Positions 56,174 to 64,000 of a stretch of DNA of 64,000 nucleotides are shown here, piece by piece (position 1 is the stretch's first letter; every line of letters begins with the position of its first letter). The stretch comes from Adineta ricciae. Taxonomy: Eukaryota > Rotifera > Eurotatoria > Adinetida > Adinetidae. The stretch covers positions 1-64,000 of the forward strand of contig CAJNOJ010000197.1 of NCBI GenBank assembly GCA_905250025.1. Direction: 5' to 3'. The translations under genes were made by a program, and so were the position numbers. The notes below the pieces were generated by a model. That model had not been told where the DNA came from and did not search any database. It saw nothing but the letters and a program-made list of their open reading frames with translations.

Positions 56174-57152
56174 ATGTCTGAAAAACGACTAGTTACAGTT
56201 GTTGGTGCTACAGGCGCACAAGGTGGAGCCGTGGTTCGATCATTGATCCAAACTGGAAAATATCAAATTCGTGGGTTAACTCGTGATGCCAAAAGTGAAA
56301 AAGCGCTGAGTGTGGCAAAGTTGAGTGATCAAATTGAAATGGTGACATGTGATATTAACAAAAGAGAAGATTTGGAACGTGCATTTAAAGATTCGTGGGC
56401 TGTTTATGCTTTGACTGATTTCTGGGCACAACCTGATAAACCTGAAATCGAAATTCAACAAGGAAAGCTGATGGCGGATGTGGCTGATTCATTGCAAATA
56501 CCATATTTTATATTTAGTACGGTGGAGAATGTTGACAAGTTAAGTGGAGGAACAATGTGAGTATAGAAGTGAAGTTTTACTTTCGCAAAATTCGCTCTCT
56601 TGTAGAAACGTTCCGCATTTTACGCAAAAAGCTCTGCTCCGTGATTATATCAAAGAGAAGCATCCGAATCTGAAAACAATCTATGTTGAGCCAGCGTGTT
56701 ACATTCAAAATTGGCAAGGCCTTTCGAAGCCACACAAACTACCTGACGGGACAATTGTATTTGCAAGTCCATTAGATCAAAAAGCGACACTACACCTCGT
56801 TGATATCGAAGACACAGGTCCAATTGTTCGGGAAATTTTAGAAAATCCTGAGAAACTCGTCGGACAAGATATTTGCATTTGTGGCGAAGAAATTCGTTTT
56901 GAAGATGTGTCGAAAATCTTTACAAAAGTCACAGGTATTCCATCAATATCAAAAACATTAACAGAAGAAGAATATCGAGGGGCAACGAGTTTCTTGCCAA
57001 AATCTGCTCAAGACGATCTTTTTAATATGTTTAAATGGTTTGAACAATATGGTTATTACGGAAAGGAGAAAGACTGGACAACGGGAAAACAATTAACCCA
57101 TATGAACACATTTGAAGATTGGCTGAAGAAAACTGGATGGAAAGGCGAATAA
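56174..57152 (+). CDS. NmrA-like NAD(P)-binding protein, copy 1
   Basis: Exons 56174-56556 and 56606-57152 (49-nt GTGAGT intron, phase 2) give 309 residues. The N-terminal Rossmann motif GATGAQGG and the following RGLTRDAKSEKA region are typical of NmrA/HSCARG-type atypical short-chain dehydrogenases. These bind NADP(H) and often act as redox sensors instead of enzymes. No Tyr-x3-Lys catalytic pair is evident at the usual site. The C-terminal part (FEDWLKKTGWKGE) is nearly identical in the next gene. The cytosolic location is inferred. Confidence 0.88.
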
Positions 57153-57408
57153 CAAAGGCATACATCATTTTTATTCTTTTTTTTCTATTAGTGAGAGAAA
57201 TAAAATGACTCGATAAATATCTTGTGCATTTGAATCAGAATGTATTTCTCGTATTTTAAAGGTTCTTTCGACCTACTGAGAATCGCCTTTTGGCCGTACC
57301 TCTCTTTTTCAAACGTAACTAAGTACGTTCTTCTATTCAGAGTACGCGTGATGCATTCATTGTATGATCGAATCGTATTATTCTTTCGCATCACTGCGCA
57401 TACATTTG

Positions 57409-57416
57409 TATATAAA
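57409..57416 (+). promoter_or_regulatory. TATA box of NmrA-like copy 2
   Basis: TATATAAA ends 31 nt before the ATG at 57448, the same spacing as in the ankyrin-ART genes. Confidence 0.55.
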
Positions 57417-57447
57417 CATCACGACGAGTTATTTTATTAAGTAGAAA

Positions 57448-58429
57448 ATGGCTAACAAACGATTAGTTACAGTTATTGGTGCTACAGGCGCACAAGGCGG
57501 AGCTGTGGTTCAATCATTGATCCAAACTGGAAAATATCAAATTCGTGGGTTAACTCGTGATGCCAAAAGTGAAAAAGCGCTGAGTGTGGCAAAGTTAAGT
57601 GATCAAGTTGAAATGGCGACATGTGATATTAACAAAAGAGAAGATTTGGAACGTGCATTTAAAGATTCGTGGGCTGTTTATGCTTTGACTAATTTTTCGA
57701 TTCAACCAGAAGTCGAAATTCAACAAGGAAAGCTGATGGCGGATGTAACTGATTCACTTAAAATACCTTATCTAATATTTAGTACATTAGAAAATGTAGA
57801 CAAATTGAGTAATGGTCAATTGTGAGTATCTGTTGAACTGTTGTTCTTCTCTTTATGATTAATGTCATTTAATCTTTTACAGAAATGTTCCCCATTTCAC
57901 ACAAAAGGCTCTAATTCGTGATTATATCAAAGAAAAGCATCCGAATCTGAAAGTAATCTATGTCCAATCGGCATTTTATATGCAAAATTGGCAAAATCGT
58001 TCCAAACCACAGAAGTTACCCGATGGAACAATTGTATTTGCGAGTCCATTGGATCAAAAAGCTACATTGCATATAGGTGATGCTGATGATACAGGTCCAA
58101 TTGTTCGTGAGATTTTAGAAAATCCTGAGAAACTCGTCGGACAAGATATTTGCATTTGTAGCGAAGAAATCTGTTTTGAAGATATCTCAAAAGTCTTTAC
58201 AAAAGTCACGGGTATTCCATCAATATCTAAAACGTTAACAGAAGAAGAATTTCGGGGCACAACGAGTTTCTTACCAAAATTGATTCAAGATGATCTTTTC
58301 TATATGTACAAATGGTTCGAACAATATGGTTGTTTCGGAAAACATAAAGATTGGACGACAGGAAAGCAACTAACGCATTTGAACACATTTGAAGATTGGC
58401 TGAAGAAAACTGGATGGAAAGGTCAATAA
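57448..58429 (+). CDS. NmrA-like NAD(P)-binding protein, copy 2
   Basis: Exons 57448-57821 and 57883-58429 (61-nt intron at the same position and phase as copy 1) give 306 residues. The Rossmann motif GATGAQGG is intact. It is a tandem duplicate about 295 bp after copy 1. Differences cluster in a loop after WAVYALT (a three-residue shortening) and around the region YVQSAFYMQNWQNRSKPQK. Both copies appear functional, suggesting dosage or diverging ligand choice. Confidence 0.88.
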
Positions 58430-58975
58430 AGCCAATCTATTGCTTTGTTGGATGGAATTAAACGTGTCACCTTTTCATTTTTAACGATGAACGATGCCTG
58501 ATTTTTTAAGGAAAACTCCGAATATCCCTTGCAAAATAAAATCAATGGTAAAATGAAAGAAACATGTGTTGGAGTTTCCTCAATCTATTTGTTCGATCAA
58601 ACCAATAAATATGCTTTCCAAAAAAAAAACGTTCTCATACAGATAATTTCAAGAGTTAAACTCACATGTGGATTGCAGTGTCAATGAGAAATAATGAAAG
58701 AAAGTTTTGATCTGCGAACACTGTCAGACGGGAGCACATATAGAAACTTAGATCTTTCATCAAACTATGACAAATAGGACTATAATCATTGTATTAGAAG
58801 AGTTATACCTGGATAAGTAATGAGTCTCACGTGCATTCCTAGATATCACTATTAAAGTCATTGGAAAATTTTTCGAAAATACCTTAAGACTTCTCAAAGC
58901 AAACAAAATAATGATATTTCAAATTATTAATAAACAAATTGATCGAGAAAAAAGTATTCATGAATTTGATTGGTC
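58430..58975. other. Intergenic, 550 bp
   Basis: AT-rich spacer after the NmrA pair; no gene seen. Confidence 0.5.
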
Positions 58976-59576
58976 ATGAAAATGTTGATCCGAATTGTAC
59001 CATTAAACTATCTTATTCTTTTAATCACACATTTATTAAAGATGATCCCACCGATATTGACTTCATCTACTCCTTATCATCTTCTTTCCTATGCTTCTGT
59101 CACAGGTTTGACACTTTGGCATTCATTTATTGGTGGTCCTGTAGCATTTAAAGTTTTGCCTCGTCAACAATTTGGTCTTTTGCAAAGTAAACTTTTCCCA
59201 GTTTATTTTCTCTCACAAAGTGTTCTCAATGGAATTTGTCTGTTGACAACATCAAATCGAAAGTCTCGTCAAATTTTCTTGATTGGTGTTGTTGGAGGTT
59301 TATTGAATTTAATCGTTGTTGGACCATGGACATCAAAGTAAAACACGATTTGTATTTGTTGAGATAATTTTCATGATTTCATGTAGAGTTATGCAAGAAA
59401 GACATAAAGTTGAAAGAGAAGAAGGTAAAGCATATAATGAAACTGGTATTAGTGATCGAATGAAAGCTTTGAACAAACAATTCGGCATAGCACATGCTTG
59501 TAGTTCATTAATCAACATGGTTATTGTTGTTTCGCTTCTTAGTTATCCATTTATTTCAACTCTAATTGTTGGTTAA
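58976..59576 (+). CDS. TMEM205-like (DUF4149) membrane protein
   Basis: Exons 58976-59337 and 59387-59576 (49-nt intron, phase 2) give 183 residues. The ATG at 58976 starts MKMLIRIVPLNYLILL; 58985 is also possible. Motifs of the family are visible: TGLTLWHSFIGGPVAFKVLPRQQFGLLQSKLFPVYF, a second helix GVVGGLLNLIVVGPWTSK, then the soluble VMQERHKVEREEG loop and a last helix after FGIAHACSSLINM. Human TMEM205 is a small multi-pass protein of intracellular and plasma membranes linked to drug tolerance. The role here is unproven. Confidence 0.82.
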
Positions 59577-59760
59577 AACGGATTGATGAAGAATTATTTT
59601 TATTATTAACAAATAAAGGCAACATCTGATTGAGATTTTAAAGTCGAAATCAATTTATTTTGCAAAGAAAAATCTTTACTCATTTCGAGCTCTAATCCAA
59701 ACAATAATTGAACGAAAAGGCGAATAAAATGAACATATAATTGTTTCATCATTTGTTTTC

Positions 59761-60603
59761 TTAAAAATGAACAATATTTGATTCTTTGAGAAAACTTCGA
59801 ATTTCTCTCGTAAAATAAATAAGTAAAATATTCTCGACGACAATACCCAATTGAACACTTAACCAAGTGATTTCATAGATCAATGGTTCAATAAGATTTC
59901 CTTTGATAAGATAAATCATCCATAAGATCATCGATGGTAATCCAGCACAAATTAATCCATTTACTATGAAAACAATTCGTTTAATCACAATCAAATCACG
60001 TTGATTTCTTCGTTGTTGATGAAATGTAATTACACGTTGAGAACGTTTCAAAAACCAAATAACATATCCGTATATTCCAATAAGAACTATTAAAGGGAAA
60101 ATATAAATTACTAATGAACCATAGATCGATGCAAATAAATTTCGATAAGTTGTTACACAATAGGATTGGTCAAAGGGAATATAAGAAATAAATCCTTCAA
60201 TAAGTAAAAATGGTAAACAAAAACAGAACGAAAGAAACCATTGAATGATAATAAAACTTATCCAAATATATTTCGAACGAATTGAAGAAGAAAAAGCAAT
60301 TCGAACAAGACGATAAAATGCTTGGAGAATATAAGATAATACAACAGATAATGAACTTGTTGATATGAAATATCCATGACGAATTTTACAGGAAGATGTT
60401 AAAGATGAAGATGGAATAAGAAGAGTTTCGAGAGAAATAATCGAATAAATTGTTAAGACAATCGAAGTATTCATCACCAATAGCAATGAAATATGAAATT
60501 TTCGTTTGAAAATTTGTATTAAAATGAAAATAATAAAACTTGTGAGAAGAATTGTAATCAAAGAGAAAATAGAAGTAACAATATTCAACCAAGATAAACT
60601 CAT
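59761..60603 (-). CDS. Short rhodopsin-like 7TM receptor
   Basis: A 280-residue single-exon ORF with seven hydrophobic segments and almost no extra-membrane termini. Possible disulphide cysteines lie in SSCKIRHG and QSYCVTT. The TM3 end reads AFYRLVRIAF, a relaxed DRY-like motif (YRL). TM6 contains NGLICAGLPSMILW and TM7 ENILLIYFTREI. It fits the class of divergent short receptors found in bdelloids. The ligand is unknown. It differs clearly from the cassette receptors. Confidence 0.78.
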   Translation of the reverse strand: MSLSWLNIVTSIFSLITILLTSFIIFILIQIFKRKFHISLLLVMNTSIVLTIYSIISLETLLIPSSSLTSSCKIRHGYFISTSSLSVVLSYILQAFYRLVRIAFSSSIRSKYIWISFIIIQWFLSFCFCLPFLLIEGFISYIPFDQSYCVTTYRNLFASIYGSLVIYIFPLIVLIGIYGYVIWFLKRSQRVITFHQQRRNQRDLIVIKRIVFIVNGLICAGLPSMILWMIYLIKGNLIEPLIYEITWLSVQLGIVVENILLIYFTREIRSFLKESNIVHF

Positions 60604-61004
60604 CGTTCAACAAGAATGAAAATTGATGATTTCAATTTGTAATTTTAAAATTTCAACATTTTTCTAGTTGAAATGAAGTTTCTGCTACTTGAACTGAAAG
60701 TTGTTTCCTTTATTAAGGAAAATACAAAAGAAAGAAGTACGTGTCAAGAAAAAAATCATTTTTCAATCGTGTCACGCGAATCAGATTTCTGTATGTGTCG
60801 ATATAAATAATTGATACTGAAAATGAGTTTCTATATCGTCCTAATTTAATGGAAACTACAGGTGATTGGAAAAAGGAAAACATCGTATTATCTATGATGT
60901 ACACAATTTTGTCAATTAAATCGAAACTTTTATTAACGAAAAGAAATCACAAATACGTTCATTATTTTCTTTGACTAAAAAAAGTTCAAAATATGAATGA
61001 ATCT
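60604..61004. other. Intergenic, 400 bp
   Basis: AT-rich; no gene seen. A 63-codon minus-strand ORF here is not supported. Confidence 0.5.
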
Positions 61005-61541
61005 TTAAAACACAAATTGTTTAAGAGTTAATAAAGCAGTGAGCACTACGAAAAAGATTGAATTGATTTCAGTGGATAAACGCGCACCGTTCTTTCGAAT
61101 AGCATCACCATTACAAATAGGAGCTATTGCGTTAACAAAAGTGATTCTTTGACTATCATCACTAAGTCGAACAGTCACTGGTTCTTGTAAAAAGGATATA
61201 ATTGTAGTGAAAGTCGTTGGCATATCAACCGTTGAATCAACAAAAAGTGGTTTTTGTGGACAAGTACCATCGAAGTTTGCTTGAACACGTAATTTAGTTG
61301 TTTGAACAGGACTAAGATTGATAGTACCAGTTGGACAACAACATATGGTTTGATCGCATCCGTTTGTTGCATCGAAAACACCAATCCAATTTGGTGTTGC
61401 ACGATTGAATAAAGATTCTTAGAAGATAAAAAGACAAAGAAATAGGGAAACACAAGTTTTCAAAATGAATTTACCACCAAAAATCAATGTTGATGAAATA
61501 CATAAGAGAAATAATTGTGTAGAGAGCTTTGATGAAAACAT
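61005..61541 (-). CDS. Small secreted or GPI-anchored protein, two exons
   Basis: Exons 61475-61541 and 61005-61417 (57-nt intron, phase 1) give 159 residues. A signal peptide MFSSKLSTQLFLLCISSTLIF is split from the mature part by the intron, a common arrangement. The mature protein has a CDQTICCCP cluster, two further cysteines (GTCPQ, PICNG) and a hydrophobic C-terminus (INSIFFVVLTALLTLKQFVF) suited to a GPI signal. No family is recognised. Confidence 0.7.
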
Positions 61542-61994
61542 GTTGAATAGAAGATTCTCAAGAAAATCTTTACAAAATATGTAAATTGTCACTCTTTTTA
61601 AATATGCGGATACTTGATAACGATTTCGTACTTTTCTATTTACTCTTTCCACTATTTCGAGGTGTAAAAAGAAGTTTATTATTATCTATTGATGAATAAC
61701 ACAACAATTGATAATAAATTTCCAAGGATAAAATCTCGATAAGGATCACGCATTCTCTTACCCCCGTCTATAAACATTAAATTTCCAAGTTTATGAATGT
61801 ATCTCCTTTTGGATTTTCTCCTCTCCGTATCGAGATAATGATATGAATAGACGCGGCATCTATCTTTAATCAGATTTGAAAATATATAGAGGTAATTGAC
61901 ATTAATAATGAAACAAACGTAAGGTTGACTCGATTACCATTTGACTTTTTGACAAGTTCACAGTTCATTTTCTCGAATTGAATTTTCGGATAAA
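61542..61994. other. Divergent intergenic region, 450 bp
   Basis: Lies between the minus-strand secreted protein and the plus-strand F-box gene; it probably contains both promoters. No gene seen. Confidence 0.5.
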
Positions 61995-62948
61995 ATGAAC
62001 AAGAAAATGTATTTCGAACAGTTACCAAATGAATTGATCTATGAAATCTTCAATTATCTCGATATATTTAGTCTCTATCGAATATTTTCTCATTTGAATA
62101 TTCGTTTGAATAGAATATTAAATCATTTAACAAATATTTCTTTTCAAATCAATTCTTGTGAAGATACAAATAATCCATTGGTTCATCGATTTGCTCAACA
62201 AGTAATATCATTACATATTTCTCAATCTAATTGTGTCGATTTAATCTTATTTTCTCATATTCGATCATTAAACATTCGAGATTATTTAACCGAACGACAA
62301 TTAACACAAATTCGATATGAAAATTTTCCAAATTTAGTTTATCTAAATATGCCATTCATTGACGAATCCGATGAGTCTTACGAATTCTTTCACAGAATTT
62401 TCTCCAATGAATTTCCAAATCTACGTAAATGTATCTTTGGTGATATTTCATCACCTAATTCCAAATCTTCTTGGTCAATTTCCCCATCAATACGATCGTT
62501 AATCTCAACAGGATTTTGTCTTTCGACTTATATTCATATTCTTAATTCTTGTCCAAATTTAACGTATTTACATTGGTCAATTGTTCGATACTCAGATGAT
62601 GAACATTTTCCTCGAAAACATTTTCATCTTCGACATCTTTATCTTCGCACAATCAATCTGGAAACCATTCGTTTCGTTCTCGATTGTGTTCCTAATCTGA
62701 AACGACTCTTTCTTGTCTCTGATTGGTCACGTGGGAATAATTGTTCACCATTGAATTTCCAAAAATTAGCAGAAATCTTTGAACAATATGTTCCCAATTT
62801 ATGTCATTTTGATTGTAATACAATGGAACGAAATCCAATGGAAACTAAAATTATCCGTAGTTTTCATCGTTCTTTTCAACGAATTCAATCCGAAGTGATT
62901 CTCGATGGTCGAACGAGATTTTTCACATTTTTATCCAATGAGAAATAG
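61995..62948 (+). CDS. F-box protein with leucine-rich region
   Basis: A 317-residue single-exon ORF. An N-terminal F-box (about residues 6-45, FEQLPNELIYEIFNYLDIFSLYRIF) would dock to Skp1 in an SCF ubiquitin ligase. The rest shows irregular LRR-like segments (IRSLNIRDY, FPNLVYLNMPF, CPNLTYLHW, VPNLKRLFL), which would select the substrate. Bdelloid and protist genomes hold many such F-box genes of this length. The target is unknown. Confidence 0.85.
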   Translation: MNKKMYFEQLPNELIYEIFNYLDIFSLYRIFSHLNIRLNRILNHLTNISFQINSCEDTNNPLVHRFAQQVISLHISQSNCVDLILFSHIRSLNIRDYLTERQLTQIRYENFPNLVYLNMPFIDESDESYEFFHRIFSNEFPNLRKCIFGDISSPNSKSSWSISPSIRSLISTGFCLSTYIHILNSCPNLTYLHWSIVRYSDDEHFPRKHFHLRHLYLRTINLETIRFVLDCVPNLKRLFLVSDWSRGNNCSPLNFQKLAEIFEQYVPNLCHFDCNTMERNPMETKIIRSFHRSFQRIQSEVILDGRTRFFTFLSNEK

Positions 62949-63143
62949 TCGATAGTTCACTATGATTGAAAATAAAATGCACGTGAGAAAAGAAATTCGA
63001 ATCGAACACAACTAATTCCGTATTATTCTTATCTATTAAATCATTTGTCGATTGAATTTCGAAAGATACAAATACACCGAAGTTTTCAACGATAAGATCT
63101 TCTCCTTTTACATACAAAACACTTTTCTTCTTGTGATACGAAA

Positions 63144-64000
63144 ATGGTTTCACTAATAAACATTGTTGTGTTTCTTCTACTTCCATTATATTCATTCGAA
63201 TATTTCTTATGGAGAAATATTCCGAGATCGATCGAAGAAAACATAAAACACAGATTAACAACTGATTTGAGACAATGTGCGGAAAATGCCTTCACATTTT
63301 CTCATTTCGGATATCCAATCAATCATCAACTGACCGTGCGTATGATAATCCTACCGAACTATATCAAATCTTATCGTATACTTCGTCAAGATCTCGTTGA
63401 ACATTTACTAAATTTCGATGTGAACAATCCAATAGATCTCGCTGTACTTCGTTCAGCGATTTCATCTTTGACTTCCACATTCCTTCAGATTATTCCGCCA
63501 TTAAAACCGTCGGTAAATGCCGATCAGTCGATTATTGCTTCACTTGAGAAATGTTTGACCGATTTGCGAGATTATCTCGCCGTTCTTCAAAATAAATTAG
63601 CCACAAGTTTCGAAAACAGCAAAACGATTAACAGTGCTCTTTGGGAACACTTACAAGTGTTCAAGAAAACAGAGGAATCGCATTCCAAATGTTGGTTTTC
63701 GTGTAAGAAACTTCGAGCGACTATGGAACAACAATCAGCGCATCTATTTGCTCTACAATTAAACGCTACTAATGCAGATACAGAAATGAAAGAATGGAAA
63801 GGATTAATTGGGAATGTTGATCATCTTATTCTTCGTCATCAACAAAATCTTCATTTGATCAAAGACAGATTTCAGAAACAAACGCTTTTTGAGAACTTTT
63901 TTGTCAATTTTCAATCGATGTTCGACTCTTTTAATGCAACATCAGATAACCTAATTGATCAATTATTCAATCTGAAACCGATTATTAAACAAATGAATAT
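63144..64000 (+). CDS. Unrecognised membrane-anchored helical protein (3' partial)
   Basis: The ATG at 63144 starts MVSLINIVVFLLLPLYSFEYF, a signal anchor or signal peptide. The frame stays open to the window edge (285 codons seen). The rest is strongly helical and polar, with a long stretch of regular hydrophobic spacing (about 75-285, for example LEKCLTDLRDYLAVLQNKL) suggesting a coiled coil or helical bundle. No family is recognised. Overlapping minus-strand ORFs at 62923-63295 are shadows. Confidence 0.65.
   Translation, partial: MVSLINIVVFLLLPLYSFEYFLWRNIPRSIEENIKHRLTTDLRQCAENAFTFSHFGYPINHQLTVRMIILPNYIKSYRILRQDLVEHLLNFDVNNPIDLAVLRSAISSLTSTFLQIIPPLKPSVNADQSIIASLEKCLTDLRDYLAVLQNKLATSFENSKTINSALWEHLQVFKKTEESHSKCWFSCKKLRATMEQQSAHLFALQLNATNADTEMKEWKGLIGNVDHLILRHQQNLHLIKDRFQKQTLFENFFVNFQSMFDSFNATSDNLIDQLFNLKPIIKQMN

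Noticed and set aside
1..64000. tRNA, rRNA, CRISPR arrays
   Set aside because: None recognised by eye; a covariance-model scan would be needed to exclude tRNAs.

Overview
The window looks like nuclear DNA of a bdelloid rotifer, possibly Adineta (inferred). It is AT-rich, with compact intron-containing genes (most introns 45-60 nt, GT-AG). The families are ones expanded in bdelloids: arginine-type ADP-ribosyltransferases (ARTs), divergent 7TM receptors, NIDO/AMOP/VWD surface proteins and small P-loop GTPases. No rRNA, tRNA, CRISPR array or intact transposon was recognised by eye.

Layout. 1-6 kb: the 3' part of an HKD phospholipase D-like gene, then a full ABCC transporter. 6-8 kb: gene-poor, with a perfect hairpin and a possible coding fossil. 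8-18.2 kb: cassette A, made of NIDO/AMOP/VWD protein, EGF-7TM receptor (minus strand), ankyrin-ART, rhodopsin-like receptor and WWE-ART. 18.2-20.8 kb: a decayed AT-rich satellite. 20.8-28.4 kb: cassette B, a close second copy cut at both ends at single N bases, then a 152-bp inverted WWE-ART fragment and more of the same satellite. A and B may be true paralogues or two haplotypes placed in tandem by the assembler. 31-36.6 kb: two intact and one broken copy of a multi-pass membrane protein, then a four-helix membrane gene recovered from three short exons. 37-45.5 kb (minus strand): a tightly packed run of a Tudor-domain gene, a SAM-methyltransferase, a coiled-coil gene, a decaying methyltransferase paralogue, three AIG1-like GTPases and decayed coding sequence. 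46.5-50.5 kb: an ankyrin protein and a zinc-finger/PARP-like protein. 51-54.9 kb: a GPI-type surface protein and a 767-residue Cys-rich type II membrane protein rebuilt from eight exons. 56-64 kb: two NmrA-like oxidoreductases, a TMEM205-like protein, a 7TM receptor, a small secreted protein, an F-box protein and an unrecognised gene open at the window edge.

The most interesting unit is the 38-45.5 kb minus-strand array. Genes are 26-160 nt apart, and several start codons lie directly after a pyrimidine tract plus AG. That is expected if a polycistronic transcript is resolved by spliced-leader trans-splicing, which is known in bdelloids. It would co-express a Tudor protein and methyltransferase (families associated with small-RNA or RNA modification) with immunity-type GTPases. 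All exon joins given here were made by hand from splice consensus and frame, so they are predictions.
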